Both the position numbers and the translations under genes were made by a program. The notes below the pieces were generated by a model. The model had not been told where the DNA came from. It saw only the letters and a program-made list of their open reading frames with translations, and searched no databases. This document shows, piece after piece, positions 36,849 through 46,526 of a stretch of DNA of 64,000 nt (positions within the stretch are counted from its first letter, which is position 1; each line of letters begins with the position of its first letter). The DNA is from CAWIVH01 sp963839475 (lineage in GTDB: Bacteria; Acidobacteriota; UBA6911). The stretch lies in contig CAWIVH010000001.1 of assembly GCA_963839475.1 (NCBI GenBank), positions 1 through 64,000 on the forward strand. Direction: 5' to 3'.

Positions 36849-38675
36849 ATGAGTTGGATTACTATTGCTTTTTCCATGATCGTGTCCGCAAGCCTCACCC
36901 TTGCGGCAATGCACTTTCTTATCTGGTGCAAGCAACGCACGGCGTGGGGGAGTCTGTTCTTTTCCATCACGGCTGTGGCAACGGCGGCGCTTACTGCCAG
37001 CGAGTTCTGGATGCTGCGTGCCGAGAACCCCGCTCAATTCGCTACGGCGTTGCGCTGGCTCCATGTCGCGGCCTGGGCAGCAACCCTGTCGCTGGTATTC
37101 TTTGTATATCTCCACATGCGGGCGGGGCGCCTGTGGCTTGCCTGGACCTTCTGCGTTGCGCGGACTCTCGCGCTGCTGCTCAATTTTCTGATCGGGCAGA
37201 ATCTCAACTTTCGCGAGGTCACCGGGCTGCGGCACGTTCTCTTCCTGGGCGAATCCGTCTCTATCGGCGAAGGGGTCTCGAATCCGTGGATGCTCGTCGG
37301 CCAGCTGAGTCTGGTCTTGTGGTTGGTTTTTATTGCGGACGCCGCGACCACCGTCTGGCGACGCGGCGATAAGCGACAGGCGATTGCAATGGGTGGCAGC
37401 ATCCTGTTTTTCGCACTAGCCTCAACCGTGCAGGCTATCCTGGTGCTCTGGCAGATTATCGACTCGCCGCTGACGACCTGTTTCTTCTACATGGGCATCA
37501 TTGCGGCAATGGGCTATGAAATAACTCGTGACGCGCTCCGGGCCGGGCAATTGCTGGACGACCTTCGCGAGAGCGAAGCGCGGATGACCCTGGCGGCGGA
37601 AGCCGCGGGCTTCGGCGTTTGGGTGTGGACCATCGCGACCAACCGGGTCTGGGGTTCGGACCAGTGGCACCGCCTGTTCGGATTCGAACCGGGTGCGGTC
37701 GTCGGTTATGAAATGGTCTTCCAGCGGATTCATCCGGACGACCGCGGGAAGGTGGAGTCCGCTGTGCATCAGGCGGTGGAGACCCGGGCCGATTTCGCAA
37801 TCGAATACCGCATACTGTTACCGGACGGTGCAGTGCGTTGGCTCGCGGCCCGAGGACGGAGGTATCCGGACGCGCAGGGGAATCTGAGCCGGATGATGGG
37901 AGCGGCGATCGACATAACCGCGCGCAAGAAGGCAGAACAGGAGTTCGAGCGGCAGAGCAACGAACTGGCTCACGTTTCCCGCGTCTCCACCATGGGGCAA
38001 CTGGCTACCACGCTTGCGCACGAATTGGACCAGCCGCTCAGCGCTATCCTGCGCAACACGGAGGCAGGGGAATTGTTTCTGCAGGATCCGTCGCCGGACC
38101 TTGACGAATTGCGCGCCATCCTGGCGGACATCCGCAAAGACGACCTGCGCGCGGGCGATGTGATTGATCGGATGCGCGACTTCATGAAACAGCGTCAACC
38201 CGAACGTCGCAGCCTCGATCTTAATCTCCTGGTGGGCGACGTCGCCACCCTGGTGCGGCCGAATGTCGAGCAGCGCCGGGTGCGGCTGGCGCTTGAGACC
38301 GACCCGCTCCTGCCACCTGTTCACGGCGACCGGGTGCAATTGCAGCAGGTCTTGCTCAATCTGCTGCTCAACGCCATGGACGCTCTGGATGATAACCCGT
38401 CCGAAAGGCGCCTGGTTACAGTGAGGACGCGGCGCGTCGGCGCATGGGTCGAGATTACGGTGAGTGACACCGGCCAGGGCATTCCGGCGGACAAACTCTT
38501 GCGTGTGTTCGAGCCTTTCTTCAGTTCCAAGCCCGACGGCCTGGGAATGGGACTGGCGATCTCCCGCGACATCATTGAGGCACACCTTGGACGGCTTTGG
38601 GCGGAAAACAACGAGGCCGGTGGTGCTACATTTACCATCACCCTGCCAAGGGCGGAAGGAGGCGACACAACGTGA
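36849..38675 (+). CDS. membrane PAS histidine kinase (FixL/DctB-like)
   Basis: 608 residues from ATG 36849. About seven membrane helices (ITIAFSMIVSASLTLAAMHF to TTCFFYMGIIAAMGYE) form the sensor, followed by a PAS/PAC domain (~250-365; FGVWVWTIATNRVWGSD, FAIEYRILLPDGAVRWLAAR). The HisKA box is STMGQLATTLAHELDQPLSA with the phospho-His, and the ATPase domain has LLLNAMDALDDN, VSDTGQGIP and GLGMGLAISRDI. The box has Asp where the usual HELNQP has Asn. The stop overlaps the regulator gene start by GTGA, so the two are co-translated. Confidence 0.92.
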   Translation: MSWITIAFSMIVSASLTLAAMHFLIWCKQRTAWGSLFFSITAVATAALTASEFWMLRAENPAQFATALRWLHVAAWAATLSLVFFVYLHMRAGRLWLAWTFCVARTLALLLNFLIGQNLNFREVTGLRHVLFLGESVSIGEGVSNPWMLVGQLSLVLWLVFIADAATTVWRRGDKRQAIAMGGSILFFALASTVQAILVLWQIIDSPLTTCFFYMGIIAAMGYEITRDALRAGQLLDDLRESEARMTLAAEAAGFGVWVWTIATNRVWGSDQWHRLFGFEPGAVVGYEMVFQRIHPDDRGKVESAVHQAVETRADFAIEYRILLPDGAVRWLAARGRRYPDAQGNLSRMMGAAIDITARKKAEQEFERQSNELAHVSRVSTMGQLATTLAHELDQPLSAILRNTEAGELFLQDPSPDLDELRAILADIRKDDLRAGDVIDRMRDFMKQRQPERRSLDLNLLVGDVATLVRPNVEQRRVRLALETDPLLPPVHGDRVQLQQVLLNLLLNAMDALDDNPSERRLVTVRTRRVGAWVEITVSDTGQGIPADKLLRVFEPFFSSKPDGLGMGLAISRDIIEAHLGRLWAENNEAGGATFTITLPRAEGGDTT

Positions 38676-39292
38676 ATGTACCGGTCCCCATAGTCCGGAT
38701 CGTGGACGACGACATCTCTTTTCTGACGGCCATCGAACGGATGTTACGTGCATCCGGATTCGCAGTGAAGACATTTGCTTCGGCGGCGGAGTTTCTAAGC
38801 CGACCGGAACTTGATGTGCCGGGGTGCGTCCTCGTGGATCTGCAGATGCCTGGCTCGAGCGGGTTGGAATTGCAGGAAGCACTCGCAAAGGAGGGGCACA
38901 TGCTGCCGGTCATCTTTCTGACCGCTCACGGAGATATTCCGACCTCTGTCCTGGCGATGCGGCGGGGGGCGGAGGATTTTCTGACGAAACGCGCGCCGAA
39001 AGAGGATCTGCTTGATGCCGTGAAACGCGCACTCGACCGCGACTCCCGTGAGCGCGCCGGGCATGCGCGGCTTGAGTCGTTGCTTGCGCGCTTTGCCGCG
39101 CTCACCTCGCGCGAGCGTGAGGTGCTACAGCACGTTGTGCAGGGAAGGCTGAACAAGCAAATCGCATGTGACCTCGGCATCCACGAACGAACCGTCAAAC
39201 GCCATCGCGCCTCCATCATGACCAAGCTCGGGGCACACTCGACCGCCGAGCTGACGAAATTGTGGATGGAGGCCGGCGGCCTCAAAGCATAG
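38672..39292 (+). CDS. FixJ/NarL-type response regulator
   Basis: 206 residues from GTG 38672. The receiver has the acidic pair in VRIVDDDISF, the phospho-Asp in GCVLVDLQMPG, Thr in FLTAHGD and Lys in DFLTKRA. The C-terminal LuxR-type helix-turn-helix is LTSREREVLQHVVQGRLNKQ and IHERTVKRHRASIMTKLG. It is the direct partner of the kinase upstream and activates transcription when phosphorylated, by family knowledge. Confidence 0.93.
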   Translation: MNVPVPIVRIVDDDISFLTAIERMLRASGFAVKTFASAAEFLSRPELDVPGCVLVDLQMPGSSGLELQEALAKEGHMLPVIFLTAHGDIPTSVLAMRRGAEDFLTKRAPKEDLLDAVKRALDRDSRERAGHARLESLLARFAALTSREREVLQHVVQGRLNKQIACDLGIHERTVKRHRASIMTKLGAHSTAELTKLWMEAGGLKA

Positions 39293-39381
39293 CTGCGACT
39301 TCCCATCCGCGTGTCATCTAATCCCCACTGTCCCTAAAGGGCTCTATACAGCCCTGCGTGCCGTGTGCCACAGTGCGCTCC

Positions 39382-39810
39382 ATGAGCAGCGCCTCGAATA
39401 ACTATATTGCGATCATTGATGATGACGAGGACCTTTGCCGTTCGATGAGCCGGCTGCTGCGGGCCGCTCACCTTCGGCCGATCACTTATTCCTCCGCCGA
39501 AGAGTTCCTCGCGGACAAGAAGCGCCCGAAGTTTGACTGCCTGGTGCTCGACATCCAACTCAAGGGCATGTCCGGGCTCGACCTGCACCAAAGACTCTCA
39601 GCGGTCAAGGATAACACTCCAGTCGTTTTCATCACGGCGTATGACGATCCCAAGGTGCGGACGCAGGCGGAGGCATCCGATTGCGCCGGATACTTCCGCA
39701 AGAGGGCTTCCGGTGCGGACGTCCTCGCTGCCATCAGGCGCGCTATCGACCTGGAAGATTCCGGTTCCGCTCACAAATATAGGAAACCCGACCCGGAGCT
39801 GATCCCGTGA
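39382..39810 (+). CDS. single-domain response regulator receiver
   Basis: 142 residues from ATG 39382. YIAIIDDDEDLCRSMSRLL, LVLDIQLKGMSG with the phospho-Asp, and VVFITAYDD with Thr are standard. The switch Lys is in YFRKRASGADVL. No output domain follows. The gene lies 89 bases after the FixJ-like regulator, suggesting a phosphate sink or a second output for the same kinase. Confidence 0.88.
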   Translation: MSSASNNYIAIIDDDEDLCRSMSRLLRAAHLRPITYSSAEEFLADKKRPKFDCLVLDIQLKGMSGLDLHQRLSAVKDNTPVVFITAYDDPKVRTQAEASDCAGYFRKRASGADVLAAIRRAIDLEDSGSAHKYRKPDPELIP

Positions 39811-39878
39811 CACAATCCCCAACGGCAATTTCTCCGGAAAGAACAAACCGAAAATCACCCGAAAAAGGAGCGTAAAGC

Positions 39879-41490
39879 ATGCAGAGAAAACATGCAGCAG
39901 CAGTGATCGCCGTATTCGTCTTTGCGATTGCATTCGTCGCAAACCCGATGATTGCGGCGGACAAAACCCAACATAGTCATCATCTGGGGCGACGACATCG
40001 GCCAGTCCGAATATCAGCGCCTACTCGCATGGCCTGATGGGCTGCCAGGACACCTAATATCGACCGTCATTGCCAAAGAAGGCATGATGTTCACCGACTA
40101 GCTACGCTGAACAGCAATCTGCACCGCCGGCCGGGCGTCGTTCATCACGGGCGCAATCCGGTCTGCGCACTGGCCTGACCAAGGTCGGTTTGCCGGGAGC
40201 GGCGGTCGGGTATGCAGAAGGAAGACCCGACGATTGCCGAATTGTTCAAGGCGCAAGGCTATGCGACCGGGCAGTTCGGCAAGAATCACCTGGGCGACCG
40301 CAACGAATACCTGCCCACGGTGCACGGATTCGACGAGTTCTACGGCAACCTGTACCACTTGAACGCCGAGGAGGAGCCGGAAGACTGCCGGACTACCCCA
40401 AGGACCCGGCGTTCCGGAGATGTTCGGCCCCCGCGGCGTGCTGGATTGCAAGGCCTCGGCCACGGACGACCCGACGGTAGACCAGCGCTTCGGCAAGGTC
40501 GGCAAGCAGGTGTGCAAGGACACCGGCCCGCTGACCGGAAGCGGATGGAGACGATGGTGACGAACATCGCCGCGCGGGCCGTGGACTTCATCCAGCGGCA
40601 GGACAAGGCGGGCAAGCCGGCCTTCGTCTGTGGTGAACTTCACCCACATGCACGCTCTTCACGCACACTTAGCCCCGAGAGCATCGGCAGGCGGGGCGCT
40701 GGCAGGTCTCTACCGCGATGCCATGATGGACCACGATGAAAATGTCGGGCAAGGTCCTCGAGGTGCTGGACGACCTCAAGATCGCGGACAACACGTTCGT
40801 CATGTACGGGACCGACAACGGCCCGCACATGAATACCTGGCCGGACGGGGCAATGACCCCGTTCCGCAAGGCGAGAAGAGCACGAACATGGGAAGGCGGC
40901 TACCGGGTGCCCGCCATGGTCCGCTGGCCGGGTCATATCAAGCCGGGCACGGTGTCCAACGAGATGATCGCCCACCACGACTGGCTGCCGACGTTCCTGG
41001 CCATGGCCGGCGACACACGAAGTGAAAGAGGAGTTGCTCAAGGGCTACAAGGTCGGAGACATGACATATAAGATCCATCTGGACGGTGACAGCCTTCATC
41101 CATTACTTGACAGGGAAGACCGACAAGGCCCGCGGCAAGCGATCATCTACATTAACGACGATACAGCAAATGACCGCGCTGCGCTCCACAACTGGAAGTT
41201 CGGTTTCATGGGCAGGAGGTCCGGGGACGCTACGTATCTGGGCAAACCCGTTCACCACCTTGCGGGTGCCGAAATGCCCATCTTCAATCTCCGCCGGACC
41301 CATACGAGCGAGCGGACAGCACTTCCAATACGGATACGATGGCTCATGGATCACGTGTACCTGCTCGTCCCGGCGCAGGCTTATGTCGGGTCAGTTCCTG
41401 TCGACCTTCCGGGAATACCCGCAGCGACAAAAGGCGGACAGCTTCAACCTGGACAGCATTCTTCGCAAGATGCAGGAAAGCGGCGGGAGT
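39879..41490 (+). pseudogene. arylsulfatase, multiply frameshifted
   Basis: A start with AAAAAGGAG and a signal peptide (AAAVIAVFVFAIAFVANPM) is followed by sulfatase pieces in changing frames: IWGDDIGQSNISAYSHGLM, the active-site region SCTAGRASFITG with the Cys normally converted to formylglycine, ATGQFGKNHLGDRNEYLP, GFDEFYGNLYHLNAEEEPED, YGTDNGPHMNTWPDGAMTPF, YRVPAMVRWPGHIKPGTV and ADSFNLDSILRKMQE. At least five frame changes are needed to join them, so the gene is dead. The family cleaves sulfate esters. Confidence 0.88.
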
Positions 41491-41501
41491 AGCACGATTG
41501 A

Positions 41502-41531
41502 GGCGGGGCGCTTTGGTGTATGTGCCCCGCC
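41502..41531 (+). terminator. GC-rich hairpin after the sulfatase remnant
   Basis: GGCGGGGC (41502-41509) pairs with GCCCCGCC (41524-41531) around a 14-base loop. There is no T-run, so it is a weak terminator candidate. Confidence 0.3.
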
Positions 41532-41735
41532 ATCAATTCGCATATTAGGATGAAACTCTTGAAAAGCACAGTGATAAGGCCTTTGACCGGCACCCGCAAG
41601 TGCGGGCTCTCGACCGGGCTCTTCTTTGCGGTTGTCACCCGCTGGATCAGCAACTGGATCAAAACGACGACCGCGCCAGGACGCCAACCCACGGCACCAA
41701 TCGACCCATAAAGCTTCATCAAGAAAGTCACGATT

Positions 41736-43235
41736 ATGAAAACCACACGCAAACAAAACTACATCGCCATCGCTCTCCTCATCGCGGTGGCTTTCGCCAC
41801 AATCACCGTTCAGTGCTCCCCTCAAAAGTCCGCCCGGACGAAGCTCGGCACGATTCCTGAGTTCCATCCCGAACTTAAATTGGGTGCGCTCCAAGGCTAT
41901 CTGGACCCCAAGGCGATGCCGGACAGCCTCGCCTTGATTCCGCCGCCGCCCGCCGCCGGCTCGGCCGCCTCCGCGCTCGATGTGGAAGTGGCTCAAAACA
42001 CGTTCGCCCTGCGCGACACGCCGCGCTTCGCGTTGGCGGCGTCCGACTTCGAACTGAATGTGTCGCACTTCATAGAGGTGTTTTCCTGCGCGCTCAAAGC
42101 CGAGATTACGAAGGAGAATGCCCCGTATCTGTATAATTTGCTAAGCCGCTCGTTCAGTGACATCGGCGGCTCAACCTACGCCGCGAAGAATCACTACCAG
42201 CGCACGCGGCCGTTTCAATACAATCGCGAACCCCTGGCCGTTCCCGCCGCCCGCGCTTTTCTTGAGAAAGATCCATCTTATCCTTCCGGGCACAGCGCGT
42301 TAGGATGGGGGTATGCCCTCATCCTGACCGAGCTTGCGCCGGACCGGGCCAATGAAATTCTCGCCCGCGGCAGGGCGTTCGGCGAAAGCCGCATCGTGTG
42401 CAACCACCATTGGTTTAGCGACGTGGTTTGGGGCCGGTTCATGGGCGCGGCCACCGTGGCGCGGCTGCACGCCGATCCCACGTTCCTCGCGGATCTGGAA
42501 GCGGCCAAGGCCGAGTTTGCGGCGTTGCGCGCCAAAGTCATTCCACCAGTAGGTGAGTGCGAGGCGGAAGCCGCCGCGCTGGCCCTGGGATACCAAGCCA
42601 GCGGTGTGACCGCCATCGACGTCCTGCTCGAGCCGGATGCGACTATGCTCAAGCATGCCGCTGCCAACAACGCCCGGCTGCTCAAAGAATACCCGAAGGG
42701 CTTCGCCCTCGATGCGACCCACACTCCGCACATTACGATGCTCCAGTGTTTCGTCCGCACTGCGGACCTGGACAAGGTTTATGCCGCTGAGGAAAAGGTG
42801 CTCGCCGCCGCCAACGTCAGAGCCATGAAGCTGGAAGCTTTCAAATACTACTATGCCCCGGCCGGCGCGACGGGCGTTGCCGGCATCTGCGCGAAACCGA
42901 CTCCGGAGATACTCAAGCTGCAGGCGGACATCATCGCCGCCGCGAAACCGTTCATGTTGGAAACCGGACCCATCGGTGCATTCACCGCCCCGCACGATGA
43001 TCCCGCCACCGACGCGGCCATCATCCAATATGTGTCGACATTCGTGCCGAAGATGTCCGGCAGGAATTTCAACCCGCACGTCAGCACCGGCGTCGCGCCG
43101 AAAGAGTACCTCGACAAGATGCTCGCCGAATCATTTGAGAACTTCACCTTCTCGCCGGCGGGCGCGGCTGTTTATCAACTCGGCCCTTTCGGCACGGCGG
43201 CGAGGAAGCTCAAGGAATGGGATTTGAAGCGATGA
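41736..43235 (+). CDS. PAP2 acid phosphatase fused to a 2H phosphoesterase-like domain
   Basis: 499 residues with a signal peptide and lipoprotein-like ITVQCS. Residues ~110-270 are a class A acid phosphatase (PAP2) with its three motifs: KNHYQRTRP, YPSGHSALGWG and SRIVCNHHWFSD. Residues ~320-495 have two HxT/S motifs, THTPHITMLQCFVR and NFNPHVSTGVAP, spaced as in 2H phosphoesterases (2'-5' RNA ligase/cyclic phosphodiesterase fold). Both domains would act outside the cytoplasm: one removes terminal phosphates, the other opens cyclic phosphates or phosphodiesters. The frame is clean across the joint. Confidence 0.85.
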   Translation: MKTTRKQNYIAIALLIAVAFATITVQCSPQKSARTKLGTIPEFHPELKLGALQGYLDPKAMPDSLALIPPPPAAGSAASALDVEVAQNTFALRDTPRFALAASDFELNVSHFIEVFSCALKAEITKENAPYLYNLLSRSFSDIGGSTYAAKNHYQRTRPFQYNREPLAVPAARAFLEKDPSYPSGHSALGWGYALILTELAPDRANEILARGRAFGESRIVCNHHWFSDVVWGRFMGAATVARLHADPTFLADLEAAKAEFAALRAKVIPPVGECEAEAAALALGYQASGVTAIDVLLEPDATMLKHAAANNARLLKEYPKGFALDATHTPHITMLQCFVRTADLDKVYAAEEKVLAAANVRAMKLEAFKYYYAPAGATGVAGICAKPTPEILKLQADIIAAAKPFMLETGPIGAFTAPHDDPATDAAIIQYVSTFVPKMSGRNFNPHVSTGVAPKEYLDKMLAESFENFTFSPAGAAVYQLGPFGTAARKLKEWDLKR

Positions 43236-43329
43236 GGCACCTTGCCGGGTGGTCACAAATAAGAAAGACAGAGTCTGCAATAGGCGGAGAGACGACCTAA
43301 GCGGACGCGGAAAGGGAACGGGGAACGCA

Positions 43330-44118
43330 ATGATGAACAGAACTCCTTTCGAAACGGCATCGGATTCAGATACCAGCACAAAACTAGGTGGGCGATTTCG
43401 GCGGGTCGCAATCAGCCTGATCCTGCTCGCCACCTTGGCTCTGCCTGCGGCGGCGCAGCAAGCCGCGCCGGCTGACGACGGCCGGGCGCATTTCGAGCTG
43501 ATGCCCTACCTGGTTTTTGGCGGAATGGGCGGCGACTTGACGGTGAAAGGGCACGAGTCGTCCTTCTCCCAGAGCGCCGGGGATGTGCTGGGCAACCTGC
43601 AATTCGGTTTTATGGGCCGCGCTCGCGTGGTCTACAAGAAATGGTTTGTCGGACTCGACGGCACCTATATGGGGTTGGGCGCGGCGAACGCGGCAGCCGA
43701 TGCCGGCGTCGATCAGGTGATCATTGAGCCCAGTTTCGGGTACAAGGTCATGCCGCGTCTGGAGGTTCTTGGCGGGGCCCGCTACAACAGCCTTCAGGCT
43801 GACTTGAATTTCAAAGGCCCACTGGCACTGCAGGTGCATGGAGAACAGTCGTGGTGGGATCCTTTCGTTGGCGGCCGTTTCATCCTTCCGCTCGGGGAGA
43901 AGTCAAGCATCTCCGCACGCATCGATCTCGGCGGCTTCGGCGCAGGTTCCAAAATAGCCGTGAATGCCGAACCGTTGTTCAACAGGAAGATCGGGAAGCG
44001 TGGAACCCTAAACGTGGGCTGGAAGTTTTACTACGTTGATTACAAGGACAATGGCGCCGGTTTCAGGTATGCCGCGCTGTCGCAGGGACCCATGATCGGG
44101 ATGACTCTCCGATGGTAG
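43330..44118 (+). CDS. outer-membrane beta-barrel protein
   Basis: 262 residues from ATG 43330 (a second ATG follows at 43333). An unusually long N-region precedes the signal helix VAISLILLATLALPAAAQQ. The mature protein alternates in strands: FELMPYLVFGGMGGDLTVKG, YKKWFVGLDGTYMGL, IIEPSFGYKVMPRLEVLGGA, GWKFYYVDYKDNGAGFRYAA, ending with Phe/Trp-type GMTLRW. A closed 8-strand barrel is likely. Function (small porin or structural) is not shown. Confidence 0.82.
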   Translation: MMNRTPFETASDSDTSTKLGGRFRRVAISLILLATLALPAAAQQAAPADDGRAHFELMPYLVFGGMGGDLTVKGHESSFSQSAGDVLGNLQFGFMGRARVVYKKWFVGLDGTYMGLGAANAAADAGVDQVIIEPSFGYKVMPRLEVLGGARYNSLQADLNFKGPLALQVHGEQSWWDPFVGGRFILPLGEKSSISARIDLGGFGAGSKIAVNAEPLFNRKIGKRGTLNVGWKFYYVDYKDNGAGFRYAALSQGPMIGMTLRW

Positions 44119-44440
44119 GCAGCATCCACCGGAGAACTGATGAGATGCGTGAAGGCAGCCGAAAGAAGCCACGAATCTGGCAGATCGAAAGCGATTCCAT
44201 GTTTTTCCTTTACCTGCCGGCTACCGGTTGGGAAGCCGGCTTGCGGTCACTAACAACAGCAGCGCCGATCGCATCGGCATTGGATTTACCCATCAAAGCC
44301 CAGTCGCCGGGCCTGAAGTTACCTTTTGATGGAATACCTCCATCAAATTTCGCGGACAGGACGCCACGCCGATGAAATCGAGCGGATCCAAACTTTCGCA
44401 CTGGGCTTCGAGGCATACCTCGACGGCTTTGAGGTTTCCA
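44119..44440. other. leader region of the transglycosylase gene
   Basis: About 320 bases. A plus frame from 44112 has no recognisable motif. The ribosome site TTGAGG before ATG 44441 lies at its end. Confidence 0.4.
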
Positions 44441-45985
44441 ATGACCATGGTCGTGATAAATCTGTTTAAAAGTCGGATTGCGGTTGGCATGAAACTGGCG
44501 GCCACGCTGAGCCTATGTATCCTGGTATGTTCGAGGGGAAGCAGCCCTGCGCAGCAAAAGTCGTCCCAGGCGCCCGCAGCTCAAAAGAGCACCGCCCAAC
44601 CGCCTGTTTCTGGGGATGACGATATCCTACCGATCATGAAAACACCCTGGAAAGGCGACCTGGATGAAATGGCCAAGCGGCGAATCGTACGCGTTCTGGT
44701 GCCGTTCCGGCGGCCGGAGTTCTTCTACATGGAAGGGCGTCCGGTAGGGATCCTGCAGGAGGCCTTCCAGGAGCTCGAAACGGTGCTGAACTCAAAGTAT
44801 AAGACGACCGCAGCCAACCGGATCATCGTCGGGCTTTGGCCGACTCCAATGGACCAGATGCGAGAGCGGATGGCGGCCGGTTATGGAGATATCGCGGCGG
44901 GGAGCATTTCGATCACCGAAGCGAACAAGACCCTGGCGGACTTCACCCTTCCATTGGTCACTGGTTTGAAGATCATTCCCGTTACGGGGCCGGGCGCTCC
45001 CGAACTCAAGAGCGTTGAGGACTTGAGCGGCAAAGAAGTGTGGGTGATGCCCCAAACGCGCATGAAGAAAGATCTCGATGACCTGAATGCCAGGCTGAAA
45101 TCTCAGGGGAAAGCCCCCGCGAAAATACGCGAGACCGACCCGGTGCTGGAACCGGGCGATGTCCTGGAACTGGTAAACACAGGAGTTTATCCGGTCGCAT
45201 TGATGCAAAGCATGCAGGCGGAGTTTTGGGCGCAAGTTTTCAGCAGCATAAAAGCCCACACTGATCTGACGATAGCCGAAGATGTGCAGTTAGCATGGGC
45301 GATCCAGAAGGGGACTCTGCAGTTGAAAGCGTATCTCGATGATTTCATCAAGACGCACGGAATAGGAACGGCTTTCGGCAACACGGTGATGCGCAGATAC
45401 TTGAAAGAGGCTAAATACGTCAGGAACGCAACCGAAGTAAGCGAGATGAAGAAGTTTCAAGCTACCCTGCCTCACTTTAAAAAGTATTCCGCGCAGTACA
45501 ACCTGGACTACCTCCTGATGGCGGCTCAGGGTTACCAGGAATCTCGGCTGGACCAGAGTGCAAAAAGCCAGGTTGGAGCTGTAGGAATCATGCAGGTGAT
45601 GCCATCGACAGCAGCAACCGCTCCCGTAAATATCAAAAATATCGAGACCGAAGAGAACAATATTCAGGCGGGTGTGCGCCTGATGAAGTTCCTGATCGAG
45701 GATCACTTCAACGAACCGGGACTGGACATTATAAACCGCATGTTATTTGCCATGGCTTCCTACAATGCAGGCCCGGCAAAGATTGAACGCTGTCGGACTC
45801 TGGCCAAGAATATGGGCTTCGATCCGAATAAATGGTTCAACAACGTCGAAGTCTCAGCGGCAAAAGTGATCGGCCGGGAAACAACCCAGTATGTTGCGAA
45901 CATATATAAGTACTACTTAAGTTACCGTTTGGCAGCGGAGACGCTCCAGAGAAGACAAGAGGCCGGGAAGAAAGCAGTCAAATAA
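44441..45985 (+). CDS. membrane-bound lytic murein transglycosylase, MltF-like
   Basis: 514 residues from ATG 44441, chosen for GAGG at good spacing; the signal segment MKLAATLSLCILVCS also allows a start at 44489. Residues ~75-330 are a periplasmic solute-binding (SBP_bac_3) domain (RRIVRVLVPFRRPEFFYMEG, DIAAGSISITEANKTLADFT). The C-terminal SLT domain has AQGYQESRLDQSAKSQVGAV with the catalytic Glu, GIMQVMPSTA and MASYNAGPAKI. MltF enzymes cleave peptidoglycan strands to 1,6-anhydro-muropeptides, with the SBP domain as allosteric sensor. Confidence 0.9.
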   Translation: MTMVVINLFKSRIAVGMKLAATLSLCILVCSRGSSPAQQKSSQAPAAQKSTAQPPVSGDDDILPIMKTPWKGDLDEMAKRRIVRVLVPFRRPEFFYMEGRPVGILQEAFQELETVLNSKYKTTAANRIIVGLWPTPMDQMRERMAAGYGDIAAGSISITEANKTLADFTLPLVTGLKIIPVTGPGAPELKSVEDLSGKEVWVMPQTRMKKDLDDLNARLKSQGKAPAKIRETDPVLEPGDVLELVNTGVYPVALMQSMQAEFWAQVFSSIKAHTDLTIAEDVQLAWAIQKGTLQLKAYLDDFIKTHGIGTAFGNTVMRRYLKEAKYVRNATEVSEMKKFQATLPHFKKYSAQYNLDYLLMAAQGYQESRLDQSAKSQVGAVGIMQVMPSTAATAPVNIKNIETEENNIQAGVRLMKFLIEDHFNEPGLDIINRMLFAMASYNAGPAKIERCRTLAKNMGFDPNKWFNNVEVSAAKVIGRETTQYVANIYKYYLSYRLAAETLQRRQEAGKKAVK

Positions 45986-46054
45986 TGATCATGGCCTTGC
46001 GGAAGGCAGCGCACGAGGGACATCGCCGTCTGGTCGCTACATACAGGGGTTTTA

Positions 46055-46295
46055 GTGGAGCGGATCTGCGGAGGTGCACCAGAAGACGAAGAGCTATTGG
46101 GCAGCGGTGACATTCAGTCGTTGGCTGATCTTGGAAACAGTTACGCAATCATTCAAGAGATGCGCGTGGTCCCATTAGGGATAGAAAATGTGATGCCGTT
46201 TATTGTTGCGTTGGTCCTGCCCTTTTTTGCCGTTGCTGCTGACGGTCTTTTCGCTTCAGGAGTTGTTCATGCGGCTGATCAAGATACTTGCCTAA
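46055..46295 (+). pseudogene. membrane protein C-terminal fragment
   Basis: LGSGDIQSLADLGNSYAIIQ and EMRVVPLGIENV are followed, after a frame change near 46205, by FLPLLLTVFSLQELFMRLIK ending ILA and a stop at 46293. This is the end of a conserved multi-pass membrane protein, with the 5' part lost and one frameshift. Confidence 0.6.
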
Positions 46296-46526
46296 GAAGG
46301 GGCACAACCATGAAACCACACGCATACATAACTTATGGCAGCGGGGATCAACTATCACACTCACAAAGTCGCCCGGGCGCTGAAGCATGCACGAGCTCGA
46401 CTCCTTGAGCAAACCGGTCAACTGACGGAAGGATTTAAATAATGAAGCGGGCGCATTCGTCCCATCGGATGCGGCTCGTCTAAATGAACAATGTCTAATG
46501 GTCAGAGTGGACCTTTAGGAGGCAAC

